A stretch of 64,000 nucleotides of DNA, from positions 24,255-88,254 of the forward strand of contig CAIQJF010000082.1 of NCBI GenBank assembly GCA_903872075.1, in the 5' to 3' direction. The notes beneath the pieces are model-generated. The model searched no databases. It was not told the origin of the DNA and saw only the letters and a list, made by a program, of their open reading frames with translations. Both the position numbers and the translations under genes were made by a program. Numbering within the stretch: position 1 is the first letter of the stretch; every line of letters starts with the position of its first letter. Origin of the DNA: an uncultured Caulobacteraceae bacterium. GTDB lineage: Bacteria; Pseudomonadota; Alphaproteobacteria; Caulobacterales; Caulobacteraceae. Of the stretch, positions 35,285-43,393 are shown piece by piece.

Positions 35285-36173
35285 TTGACCACATCCATCA
35301 TCGGCCGCCTGGCGGTCGCGGGCCTTGGCGGGCTGGCGGGTATGCTGCTGGCGGCGGCGCCGGCGGGCGCCTCGCCCTTTCTCTACGGGCATGTTCAGGC
35401 TTGGCCGTGGACTCCATCGTGGGGCGTGCGGGGGAAGCTACGGTTGCGGGCACGTCAACAGCCAGACCATCTCGCCGGCGGTGAACAGCGATCTGGCTCA
35501 CAGCAGCGATTTCAATACGGCGTTTGGCGGGGCCAACACCTCCACCGCCTCGGCCGCTGCGGCGTTCGGGGCGCTGGACGCCTATGCCGAGGCCTACGCC
35601 ACGGACAACAGCCTCTACTATGGGAGCTATGCCGAGACCCGGGGCGACGCAGAGGCCTATGACCTGATCGACGGCGCCAACAACGGCGGCGGCGTCGACA
35701 CCGCGACCTTCACCCTGACCGGCTGGATGACGCCGACCGCTCAAATCTTCGGGCCCGGCTCGACCGTGTATTTCCAGTTCATCGCCTATGACCTTACCTC
35801 GCGGGCGGTGCTCGACAATGTGATCCGCGAGCTCGACGGAGCGTTTTCGAGCCCGCTCACGGTCACGACCAGCTTTGTCTCAAATCCGGGCGATACGCTG
35901 GGGCTGGATGTCTATCTCGAGGCCGACGCCTATGTGAGCAGCGACACCTATGACAGCCTGGGCGACCATCTGCGGGTGGTGTCGGATTTCAAGGACACCC
36001 TGACCTACACCATCACCGGGGCCCCCGGCGCGCCGGATGTGATCGGCCAGAGCGGCCACGATTATACCCCCCACGCGGTCTCCGGCGTGCCCGAGCCGGC
36101 CGCCTGGACGATGATGATCGCCGGCCTCGGCGCGGCGCTGCGGCGGCGGCGGGAGGCGGTTCCGGCCTTCTGA
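35285..36173 (+). pseudogene. PEP-CTERM secreted protein disrupted by a frameshift
   Basis: The N-terminus is in one frame from a TTG at 35285: signal peptide MTTSIIGRLAVAGLGGLAGM...GASPF. From about 35445 the protein continues in another frame as GSYGCGHVNSQTISP, through a beta-rich, Asp/Ala/Thr-rich body, to the tail VPEPAAWTMMIAGLGAALRRR. The two pieces fit one secreted PEP-tail protein of ~295 residues. The switch lies between about 35390 and 35450. It may be a real frameshift (pseudogene), a recoding site or a base error. GGCAGGAGGG provides the RBS. Confidence 0.65.
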
Positions 36174-36188
36174 ACCCCAAGGCGGCGG

Positions 36189-36231
36189 CCCCCTCCGGCG
36201 CTTCGCGCCACCTCCCCCAGCGGGGGAGGAG
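36189..36231. repeat. REP-like intergenic element, copy 2
   Basis: CCCCCTCC, a GGCGC-TTC-GCGCC stem, then CCTCCCCC-AG-CGGGGGAGG. The architecture matches the element at 27394-27438. It lies between the PEP-tail gene stop and the convergent crotonase stop and may double as a terminator. Confidence 0.55.
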
Positions 36232-36272
36232 AGAGGGGATAGGGGCGGTTTGCAAAGTTGCGGCGGTGGGAC

Positions 36273-37043
36273 CTATCGCCCCTTCCACGCCGGCAGGCGT
36301 TTCTCGGCGAAGGCGGCGGAGCCTTCGGTGCGGTCCTCGCTGACCGCCCAGGCGGCGTAGGCGGGGTAGGCGGGCTGGGCCTTGATGGCCGCTTCCACAT
36401 CGGTCTCGGAGAGGCCGCGCATCACCGTCTCCTTGGAGGCGCGGATCGACATGGGCGAGGCGCGCAGGATGTCGGCGCACCAGCGCTGGACCGTGGCCTG
36501 AAGGTCGGCGGCGGGGACCACCTCATTGACGAAACCGAGGTTCAGGCCCTCGGCGGCGGTGACGCGCCGGGAGGTGAGGATCATCCCCATGGCCTGTTTC
36601 AGCCCGATCTGCCGGGCCAGGCGATGCAGGCCGCCGCCCAGGGCGACCGCGCCCACCAGGGGCTCGGGCAAGCCGAAGCTGGCGGTGTCGGCGGCGAGGA
36701 TCACATCGCAGGCCAGGGCGATCTCGAAGCCCCCGCCCAGGGCCAGGCCGTTGACGGCGGCGATCACCGGCTTGGTCAGGTCGAAGCGCTCGATCAGCCC
36801 TGCATAGCCGTTCTTCGGGTAGCGGCCGTGGCGGTTGGCGACCTTCAGATCGCTGCCCGCGCAGAAGGCCCGATCGCCCGCGCCGGTGACCACGGCGATG
36901 AACTGATCGGGGTCGGCGGCGAAGTCATCGAAGGCGATCTGCAGCTCGGCGTGCATCTCCGGATTGATGGCGTTCATCACCGCCGGCCGGTTCAGGGTGA
37001 TGGTGGTGACGTGGTTTTCAAAGGTGACGTCGATGAAGTCCAT
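36273..37043 (-). CDS. Enoyl-CoA hydratase/crotonase
   Basis: This encodes 256 residues. LNRPAVMNAINPEMHAEL at ~18, GAGDRAFCAGSDLKVA at ~60 and AAVNGLALGGGFEIALACDV at ~95 are crotonase oxyanion-hole segments. The catalytic acid region reads FGLPEPLVGAVALGGGLHRL, with Glu in the expected place. It likely hydrates enoyl-CoA thioesters in fatty-acid oxidation. It shares a 94-bp divergent region with the gene at 37138. That region contains a LexA-type box, but the crotonase start is farther from it. Confidence 0.88.
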   Translation of the reverse strand: MDFIDVTFENHVTTITLNRPAVMNAINPEMHAELQIAFDDFAADPDQFIAVVTGAGDRAFCAGSDLKVANRHGRYPKNGYAGLIERFDLTKPVIAAVNGLALGGGFEIALACDVILAADTASFGLPEPLVGAVALGGGLHRLARQIGLKQAMGMILTSRRVTAAEGLNLGFVNEVVPAADLQATVQRWCADILRASPMSIRASKETVMRGLSETDVEAAIKAQPAYPAYAAWAVSEDRTEGSAAFAEKRLPAWKGR

Positions 37044-37062
37044 GGCGGCGCTTTCTTACAGA

Positions 37063-37096
37063 TTGACAAGTTCTCGGATGTTCATGTTATGTTCAT
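37063..37096 (+). promoter_or_regulatory. Promoter with alphaproteobacterial LexA (SOS) box
   Basis: TTGACA (37063-37068), N16, TGTTAT (37085-37090) form a good sigma-70-like promoter. Overlapping the -10 is GTTC-ATGTTAT-GTTC (37080-37094), an exact match to the GTTC-N7-GTTC LexA operator of Caulobacter and relatives, contained in a longer direct repeat ATGTTCAT-gtt-ATGTTCAT. Repressor bound here would block the promoter of the 37138 gene. Confidence 0.7.
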
Positions 37097-37137
37097 ATCC
37101 GTGGCGGCCGCGGCGGCGCCAGCGGAGGATCATCCCC

Positions 37138-37572
37138 ATGTCCGGACCCAGCGGCGCCCGACCCGGCGAGCCGACGCCCATGACCATCGCCATCGACGCC
37201 GTGCGCCGCCGGATCGGCGTGCTGGGCGTGGATGTGCTGTGGGACGATGTGCGCGCCGACATCCGCCATCTGCTGGTGTCGCGGCGGCCAACGCAGGCGG
37301 AGCGGATCTGCCTGCTGGAAATCCATGCCGATGTGCTCGACGCCCTGGAGGCGCAGTGCGAGGACGAGCCCGACGCCCTGACCCGGCTGGGCTATCAGCG
37401 GGCGGAGGATGGCCTGCTGTTCGCCTTCGCCGAGGCCCTGGCCGCCGAGGGCGGGTTCGATCCGGACCTGCTGACCGCGGCGCTGGAGCGGGAATGCCTG
37501 GCGGGACGGCTGCGGCGCGACGACTATCTCGCGCAGGCGTCGGCCTGTCTTGTGAACTATCTGCAGCCGTGA
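37138..37572 (+). CDS. Hypothetical protein, putative SOS-regulated
   Basis: This encodes 144 residues from the ATG at 37138, nine bases after GGAGGAT. An alternative ATG follows at 37180 (MTIAIDAVRRRIG). The protein is soluble, helix-rich and acidic (ALEAQCEDEPDALTRL, AEALAAEGGFDPDLL), with a C-terminal LRRDDYLAQASACLVNYLQ. No signal peptide, membrane helix or known family is seen. The upstream promoter carries a LexA box, so induction by DNA damage is inferred. It is followed 16 bp later by a convergent reductase gene. Confidence 0.7.
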   Translation: MSGPSGARPGEPTPMTIAIDAVRRRIGVLGVDVLWDDVRADIRHLLVSRRPTQAERICLLEIHADVLDALEAQCEDEPDALTRLGYQRAEDGLLFAFAEALAAEGGFDPDLLTAALERECLAGRLRRDDYLAQASACLVNYLQP

Positions 37573-37588
37573 TCCCGCCACGCCGGGG

Positions 37589-38665
37589 TCAGGCCGTTTC
37601 GACGGCCGCCTCGCGCCGGCGGACCGGGACCTTCGCCACCGCGATCAGGGATTCCGCGCAATCGCGGATCGACTCATCGAGGCTGCGGAAGGTGATGCCG
37701 GTGCGGGCGCGGATGCGATCGTTGCGCAGCTCGCACTGGGCCCAGATGCCGCGGAACTCCGCCTCGCGGGCCTTGATCCGGTCGGGGAAGGGATCGATCG
37801 GCGGCGTGGCGGCGTGGTTCAGTTCGGGCAGCAGGCGGTCGATGTCGGCGCAGATGTCCTCCACCTTCCGCACGTCGGTGGACCAGGCGATGTAGCGCTC
37901 GCCGTTCTTCACCTCGCTGCTTTCCAGGAGGCCGATGTGGCAGTCGGCGTCATCGCGCACATCGACGGTCATCCAGGGGCGATAGACGCCGTTCTGGTGA
38001 TAGGCGCCGCGCAGCATGCCCTCGATGTGGTGCTGCCAGGGCCCCATGTCCTTCTGATGCGCCGACTGGATGGGCCCGACATTGTCGCCGGGGCAGCAGG
38101 TCACGGAGTCCCAGAAGCCGCTGGCGGCCGCGGCGTCGGAGAAGGCCCGTTCGGCCACAAGCTTGCCCATGGAATAGCCCTGACCGCGCTCGGGGGTGCG
38201 CTTGGGGTTGGATTCGTCCGGATAGCGGTCCTCATAGAACACCGGCCGGCGGACCACTTCCTGCAGGTCCATTTCCGAGATCACCGCCGCCACCGAGGAG
38301 GTGACCACCACGCGGGTGACGCTGCGCGCGGCGTTCACGCTGGCGATGATGTGGTCGCAGGTGCGGCGGACGTAGTCCTGGTCCTCATAGGTGCTGATGT
38401 GGGCGATGTGGGCCACGCCGTGGCAGCCGACGAAGATGTCATCGAAACAGCCCACCCGGTCGAGGTCGGCCGTGTGGAGGGTCAGGCGGCCGGAGGCGTA
38501 GCCGGGCAGGGCCTTGAGGAACCCCACCCGGCTGTCGTCGTCGACACTGCGCACGCAGGCGCGCACCCGGTAGCCCCTGTCGAGCAGGTTGCGCACCGTC
38601 CAGCCGCCGAGAAATCCGGCCGCGCCGGTGACCGCGACGACGCCGCGCTTGGGAACTGGGGGCAT
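37589..38665 (-). CDS. NAD(P)-dependent epimerase/dehydratase (dihydroflavonol reductase-like)
   Basis: This encodes 358 residues of the extended SDR fold. AVTGAAGFLGGWTVRNLLDRG is the glycine-rich nucleotide-binding motif at ~13. VVVTSSVAAV and YSMGKLVAERAF give the Ser and YxxxK catalytic residues (Tyr in GQGYSMGK). It resembles dihydroflavonol-4-reductase-type enzymes acting on ketone or alcohol substrates. It is followed 49 bp downstream in transcription order (upstream in coordinates) by an unrelated convergent gene; its start is near the SDR gene at 38714. Confidence 0.85.
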   Translation of the reverse strand: MPPVPKRGVVAVTGAAGFLGGWTVRNLLDRGYRVRACVRSVDDDSRVGFLKALPGYASGRLTLHTADLDRVGCFDDIFVGCHGVAHIAHISTYEDQDYVRRTCDHIIASVNAARSVTRVVVTSSVAAVISEMDLQEVVRRPVFYEDRYPDESNPKRTPERGQGYSMGKLVAERAFSDAAAASGFWDSVTCCPGDNVGPIQSAHQKDMGPWQHHIEGMLRGAYHQNGVYRPWMTVDVRDDADCHIGLLESSEVKNGERYIAWSTDVRKVEDICADIDRLLPELNHAATPPIDPFPDRIKAREAEFRGIWAQCELRNDRIRARTGITFRSLDESIRDCAESLIAVAKVPVRRREAAVETA

Positions 38666-38713
38666 GGAAGTCTCCGTCTGGTCTGACTTTGGGCGGCTGG
38701 CGCGTCGCGGCGA

Positions 38714-39682
38714 TCAGCCGCCGACGCGCCAGCCGGTCTGGGTGGCGAGGGTCTGGAAGAACGACGGCTCATAGGCCTGTTCCGGATCCGCCCGGACCAT
38801 GGTGTCGAGGGCGTGGGCGTCGTCGCCCACCAGGATGCGCCAGCGCTCGGCCTTGACCCCGTCGAGGATGACGGTGGCCGCCTGGGCCGCGGTCATGGGG
38901 GCGTCGTCGTGGAAGCGCCGTTCGGCCGCGGCCATGAACGCCTGGATCTGTTCGTCGGTGATGGCGGCCGAATCGGCTCCCATGGCCACCATGCGCGCCC
39001 GGGCCGCGGCGATGGCGCCAGGGCCGAGGGTATCGGACTCATCGCCGGTGAGCACCTTGCGCGAATTGGCGACGATCTCGGTGCCGATGTGGCCGGGCAT
39101 GACCACAGAGCATTTGATGTGGGGGGCGTTGATCCGCAGGTCGGTGATAAGGGCCTCGGTGAAGCCTTTCACGGCGAATTTCGCCGCGGCGTAGGCGGTG
39201 TGGGAGGTGTGCGGGCCGAGCGAGGCCCAGAAGCCGTTGACGCTGGAGGTGTTGACGATGTGGCCCTCGTCGGCGGCCATGAGCATGGGCAGGAAGGCGC
39301 GGCAGCCGTTATAGACCCCGCCCCAGCAGATGTTGAAGGTGCGCTCCCAGCCGTCGCGGTCGCCGTTGACGAAGCCGCCGCCGCCGCCGATCCCGGCGTT
39401 GTTGAACAGCAGATGGATGCGGTCGGTGTCCTGATCGCGGGCGACGGCGTCACGGAAGGCCAGCATCTGGGCCTCGTCGGAGACGTCGGCGACGAAGGTG
39501 GTGATCTTCGTGCCCTGCGGCGCGCCCTGCTCGCAGAGCGACTTGGTCACCGCCATGTTGGCGGCGGAGACGTCGCACATGGCGACATTGCAGCCCTCGG
39601 CCACGAGCTGGCGCGCCAGTTCCCGGCCCATGCCGGTGCCGCCGCCGGTGATGACCGCGAAACGGCCCGTGAATTCCTTCAT
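38714..39682 (-). CDS. Short-chain dehydrogenase/reductase
   Basis: This encodes 322 residues from the ATG at 39682, placed eight bases after GGAGGA; an upstream in-frame ATG at 39790 is less likely. Classical SDR motifs are FAVITGGGTGMGRELARQL (TGxxxGxG) at ~7, LFNNAGIGGGGGF (NNAG) at ~90, NTSSVNGFWASLG (Ser) and TAYAAAKFAVKGFTE (YxxxK). The C-terminal ~70 residues extend beyond a minimal SDR. Substrate unknown. It forms a minus-strand group with the dihydroflavonol-reductase-like gene 48 bp away. Confidence 0.85.
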   Translation of the reverse strand: MKEFTGRFAVITGGGTGMGRELARQLVAEGCNVAMCDVSAANMAVTKSLCEQGAPQGTKITTFVADVSDEAQMLAFRDAVARDQDTDRIHLLFNNAGIGGGGGFVNGDRDGWERTFNICWGGVYNGCRAFLPMLMAADEGHIVNTSSVNGFWASLGPHTSHTAYAAAKFAVKGFTEALITDLRINAPHIKCSVVMPGHIGTEIVANSRKVLTGDESDTLGPGAIAAARARMVAMGADSAAITDEQIQAFMAAAERRFHDDAPMTAAQAATVILDGVKAERWRILVGDDAHALDTMVRADPEQAYEPSFFQTLATQTGWRVGG

Positions 39683-39811
39683 CGCGTCCTCCAGCGCTGT
39701 TCGCCCGCGGGCCTCTTCGGTCGGAGGTCTTGCCGCGGCGCGCCCCTCGGCGCGGCTCTGTCTTACGACGATCCCGCGACGGCTTTCCATCCAAAAGGCG
39801 GGCGTCCGCGT

Positions 39812-40615
39812 CTAAAGGACCGGTTCGCCGATCACGTCGAAGCGGGTGAGGACGTTGGGGCCGAAGGCGGTGCTGATGGCGGTGTCGGTGGCGTCGCGGC
39901 CGTGGGCCATGAGGATGCGGCCGATCCGGGGGCCGGCGTGGCGGGCGTCGGCGGTGTGCCAGCGGCCGCCGAGATAGACCTCGAACCAGGCGCTGAAATC
40001 CATGGGCAGTTCCACCGGCACGCCGATATCGGGCAGCCAGCCGGTGCAGTAACGGGCCGGGATGTTCATGCAGCGGCACAGGGTCACGGCCAGATGGGCG
40101 AAGTCGCGGCAGACCCCGACGCCTTCGTTGAAACCCTCCCAGGCCGAGCGGGTATTGCGGGCGTTGTGATAGCCGAAGGTGATCCGGCCGTTCACCCACT
40201 GGACGATGGCCTCAACGCGGGCCCAGCCGGGCGCGATGCCGCCGAACATGGCCCAGGCGGGCTCCATCAGCCGGTCGGTCTCGCAGTAGCGGCTGCCCAG
40301 GAGGAAGACGAGCATCTCGCTCGGCAGCTCGTCGACCGGGTGCTGGATGGCGCCGGTTCCGGGCTGATCCGGCAGGCCGTCGTCGGAGACGATGAAATCG
40401 GCGGTCAGGCGAATCGGCCCGGCCGGCGCCACGATGCGCGTGCAGATATTGCCGAACCGGTCGGCGTACTGGCGGGCCGGGACAGGCGGATCGATCCGCA
40501 AGGTCTCGGGCGTGACCAGGTCGACCTGTCGTTCCGGCCGAAGATTGAGCATGAGCATCATCGGGGTGGGCCCGGCGCATTCATGAACGATGTCATAGCC
40601 GACGCGAATGTGCAT
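39812..40615 (-). CDS. Transglutaminase-like cysteine peptidase family protein
   Basis: This encodes 267 residues; the start at 40615 (MHIRVGYDIVHEC) fits the family's usual N-terminus better than a GTG at 40654. The transglutaminase core has NEGVGVCRDFAHLAVTLCR with Cys169, and an acidic WHTADARH segment. The position where many family members have His before AW reads SAW (FSAWFEVYL) here; a subgroup may share this, so activity is uncertain. Such proteins are often linked to peptidase or amide-forming roles. It starts 117 bp from the divergent amidohydrolase gene. Confidence 0.8.
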   Translation of the reverse strand: MHIRVGYDIVHECAGPTPMMLMLNLRPERQVDLVTPETLRIDPPVPARQYADRFGNICTRIVAPAGPIRLTADFIVSDDGLPDQPGTGAIQHPVDELPSEMLVFLLGSRYCETDRLMEPAWAMFGGIAPGWARVEAIVQWVNGRITFGYHNARNTRSAWEGFNEGVGVCRDFAHLAVTLCRCMNIPARYCTGWLPDIGVPVELPMDFSAWFEVYLGGRWHTADARHAGPRIGRILMAHGRDATDTAISTAFGPNVLTRFDVIGEPVL

Positions 40616-40732
40616 ATCGGGGGCCTTGTGAGGGTCGCGCGTCGGACGGGCCACCCTAACGCCCGCCTGGGCGCGAAGTTCCGGAGGGACGCGCGATCAG
40701 GCGACAGGCTGGACAGAACGAGGAGCAACGTT

Positions 40733-41506
40733 GTGACGACATCGCCGTCCCGGACCCTGCTGGCCGATGGGCAGCCCGCGCCAGCCGTGGCGGAGAATCT
40801 GAAGGGCGAATCGCCGTTTCTGATCGTTTGCGATCATGCGGGGCGGGCTCTGCCTGAAAGCCTGCAGCATCTGGGCCTGCCGCCGGCCGCGTTCGAAGAG
40901 CACATCGCCTGGGATATCGGCGCCCTGGCCCTGGCCCGGCGGCTGGCGCAGGCGCTCGATGCGGCCCTGATCCATCAGAGCTATTCGCGGCTGGTGATCG
41001 ACTGCAACCGCTATCCGGATCATCCGCAGTCCATCGTGACGGCGTCGGACCGCTGGCGGGTGACCGGCAACGAAAACCTGACCGACGCGGAGCGGACTCT
41101 GCGGCGCGCGGCGATTTTCGATCCCTATCACACCCGCATCGCCGCCGAGGTGGACGCCCGGCTGGCGCGCGGCCAGGCCACGCTGCTGCTGCCGGTCCAC
41201 AGTTTCACGCCATCGATGAACGGCTTCGACCGGCCCTGGCATGTGGGCGTGCTGCATCTGGGCAATTCGCGGGCGTCGACGGTGATGCTGGATCTGCTGC
41301 GCGCCGAACCTGGCCTGGTGGTGGGCGACAATGAGCCCTACGCCATGGACGGGACCGACTTCACCGCGCCGTTCCACGCGCACCGGCGGGGCCTGGACGC
41401 CGTGGAGCTGGAGATCCGCCAGGACCTGCTGCAGGACCCGGTTCAGGCGCAGGCCATGGCCGACCTGTTCATCCGCCTGTTGCCCAGGCTGCTCGCGGCG
41501 CTGTGA
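40733..41506 (+). CDS. N-formylglutamate amidohydrolase family protein
   Basis: This encodes 257 residues from a GTG at 40733, preceded by AGGAG. Family marks are FLIVCDHAGRALPESL at ~27, DIGALALARRLAQAL, SYSRLVIDCNRYPDHP and PVHSFTPSMNG. Members hydrolyse N-formylglutamate or related N-acyl amino acids, and are zinc-dependent. The frame continues upstream without stops in the antisense of neighbouring genes, but the RBS supports this start. It converges with dgoD, 21 bp apart. The partner of histidine catabolism is not nearby, so the substrate may differ. Confidence 0.85.
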   Translation: MTTSPSRTLLADGQPAPAVAENLKGESPFLIVCDHAGRALPESLQHLGLPPAAFEEHIAWDIGALALARRLAQALDAALIHQSYSRLVIDCNRYPDHPQSIVTASDRWRVTGNENLTDAERTLRRAAIFDPYHTRIAAEVDARLARGQATLLLPVHSFTPSMNGFDRPWHVGVLHLGNSRASTVMLDLLRAEPGLVVGDNEPYAMDGTDFTAPFHAHRRGLDAVELEIRQDLLQDPVQAQAMADLFIRLLPRLLAAL

Positions 41507-41527
41507 GCCGCGCCTGACCGGCCCAAG

Positions 41528-42664
41528 TCACCATTCGGCGAAGCCGCCGTCCTTCTGGCGCCAGACGAGATTGCGCCAGCGGTGCGGATTGGCCGCGGCG
41601 GCGCGCACACCGGCCTCGTCGATCTCCACACCCAGGCCCGGCTTCGCCGGCGGGAGCAGGGCGCCGCCGTCGAGATCGAACACCTCGGGATTGGTCACGA
41701 AGCTGAGCAGGTCGTGGCCCTGGTTGTAGTGGATGCCCAGCGACATTTCCTGCAGCACATGGTTGGGCGTGCAGGCGCCGATCTGCAGGCAGGCGGCGAG
41801 GGACAATGGTCCCAGCGGGCAGTGCGGGGCCACGGCAATGTCATAGGCCTCGGCCATGGCCGCGATGCGCCGCACCTCCGAGATGCCGCCGGCGTGGGAC
41901 AGGTCCGGCTGGATGATGTCGGCCAGCCCGCGCTCGAACACCGGCTTGAAATCCCAGCGCGAATAGAGCCGCTCGCCCAGGGCGATGGGGATGGTGGTCC
42001 AGGCCTTGATGTCTTCCAGACCCTCGAGGTTTTCGCTGAGCAGGGGTTCCTCGACGAACAGGGGCCGCAGGGGCTCCAGCAGGCGCACAAGCTGTTTGGC
42101 CATGGGACGGTGCAGACGGCCGTGGAAGTCGAGGCCCGCCTCCAGACCCTGGGCCTGGACGGCCGCCACGCGCTCCAGGACCGAATCGAGGGCCTTGGGC
42201 GAATCCAGGAAACCCATCTCGCCGGTGGCGTTCATCTTGATGGCGCTGAAGCCCTGCTCGCGTCGGGCGGCGGCGGCTTCAGCCACCTCGCCGGGGCGCT
42301 CCCCGCCGATCCAGGCGTAGGCGGGGATGCGATCGCGCACCTGTCCGCCGAGCAGCTGCCAGACCGGCACACCCAGGGCCTTGCCCTTGAGGTCCCAGAG
42401 CGCCTGATCCAGACCGCTGAGCGCGGACATCAACACCGGGCCGCCGCGATAGAAGCCGCCGCGGTGGGCGACCTGCCAGATGTCCTCGATCCGTGAGGCG
42501 TCGGCGCCGAGGAACCGATCGCGCAAGGGTTCGAACGCCCCGGCCACCGCCTCGGCATGACCTTCCAGGCTGGCTTCGCCCCAGCCGACCAGGCCCTCGC
42601 TCTCCACCCGGACGAACACCCAGCGCGGTGGAACGAGGAAGGTTTCGATGCGCTCGATCTTCAT
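41528..42664 (-). CDS. dgoD: D-galactonate dehydratase
   Basis: This encodes 378 residues of the mandelate racemase/enolase superfamily. LPxRWxFxxxxSEGLVGWGE at the N-terminus, GGFYRGGPVLMSALSG, the LDFHGR metal segment (Asp), LFVEEPLL (Glu), ALGERLYSR (Glu) and ILQPDLSHAGG-like IIQPDLSHAGG match D-galactonate dehydratase closely, including APHCPLGP. It dehydrates D-galactonate to 2-dehydro-3-deoxygalactonate, the substrate of DgoK. Its partners dgoK-dgoA are 33 kb away at 7832-9354. Start is divergent from the DsbA-like gene. Confidence 0.92.
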   Translation of the reverse strand: MKIERIETFLVPPRWVFVRVESEGLVGWGEASLEGHAEAVAGAFEPLRDRFLGADASRIEDIWQVAHRGGFYRGGPVLMSALSGLDQALWDLKGKALGVPVWQLLGGQVRDRIPAYAWIGGERPGEVAEAAAARREQGFSAIKMNATGEMGFLDSPKALDSVLERVAAVQAQGLEAGLDFHGRLHRPMAKQLVRLLEPLRPLFVEEPLLSENLEGLEDIKAWTTIPIALGERLYSRWDFKPVFERGLADIIQPDLSHAGGISEVRRIAAMAEAYDIAVAPHCPLGPLSLAACLQIGACTPNHVLQEMSLGIHYNQGHDLLSFVTNPEVFDLDGGALLPPAKPGLGVEIDEAGVRAAAANPHRWRNLVWRQKDGGFAEW

Positions 42665-42755
42665 GGGGGTCTCGTTGCGGGCCGCCGGCCGGGGGCTTGC
42701 GCCGACGGGGGGGAAAGGGTGACTGTGAGCGCTTGTAAACGCGGAGGAGGGCGCC

Positions 42756-43391
42756 GTGAACGCTCAGCAACTGGTCTATTTCGCCGACCCCATGTGTTCC
42801 TGGTGCTGGGGCTTCGCCGCGGTGATGGAGACGGTGCAGGAAACCTGGGGCGAGGACCTGCCCGTGCGGCTGGTGATGGGCGGGCTTCGCCCCGGAACCA
42901 CCGAGGCCATGACGGACAAGGCCAAGACCGAGCTTCGCGGTCACTGGCGCCACGTCACCGAGGCCTCCGGCCAGCCCTTCGGCGCCAGCGGGGTGGATAC
43001 GCCCGGCTTTGTCTATGACACCGACCCGGCGGCGCGGGCCGTGGTGCTCATGCGCCGCCGCCAGCCCGGGCGGGAGGTGGCGTTTCTGGCGACCCTGCAG
43101 CGCGCCTTCTACGCCGGCGGTGAGAATGTGACCGACCCGGCGGTGCTCGGGCGTCTGGCGGCGGATTTCGGTGAGGACGCCGCCGATTTCGCGGCGGAGC
43201 TGGAAACCGAGTCTGTGAAGCAGGAAACCTGGAAGGACTATGCCGTCTCGCGCGGCGCCGGGGTGAGCGGCTTTCCGACCCTGATCATGGGGCCTCGCGC
43301 CGACGGGACCTATGTGGCGCTCAGCCGGGGATTCCAGCCCCAGGATGTGGTGGTCCCGGCCATTGCCGGCCTGCTGGCGACCGCGGCCTGA
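42756..43391 (+). CDS. DsbA-family (FrnE-like) thioredoxin-fold protein
   Basis: This encodes 211 residues from a GTG at 42756 (AGGAGG before it). The active site is FADPMCSWCWGF (CSWC, ~13-16), typical of cytoplasmic DsbA-like/FrnE oxidoreductases; no signal peptide is seen. A helical insert follows, and the cis-Pro is in VSGFPTLI. It likely acts in thiol-disulfide exchange or isomerisation. It lies 3 bp before the O-GlcNAcase-like gene, so the two are likely co-transcribed. Confidence 0.87.
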   Translation: MNAQQLVYFADPMCSWCWGFAAVMETVQETWGEDLPVRLVMGGLRPGTTEAMTDKAKTELRGHWRHVTEASGQPFGASGVDTPGFVYDTDPAARAVVLMRRRQPGREVAFLATLQRAFYAGGENVTDPAVLGRLAADFGEDAADFAAELETESVKQETWKDYAVSRGAGVSGFPTLIMGPRADGTYVALSRGFQPQDVVVPAIAGLLATAA

Positions 43392-43393
43392 GC

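Noticed and set aside
38813..40732. Plus-strand open frame extending far upstream of the N-formylglutamate amidohydrolase
   Set aside because: The upstream part is antisense to the SDR and transglutaminase genes, low-complexity and without motifs; the AGGAG-preceded GTG at 40733 marks the real start.
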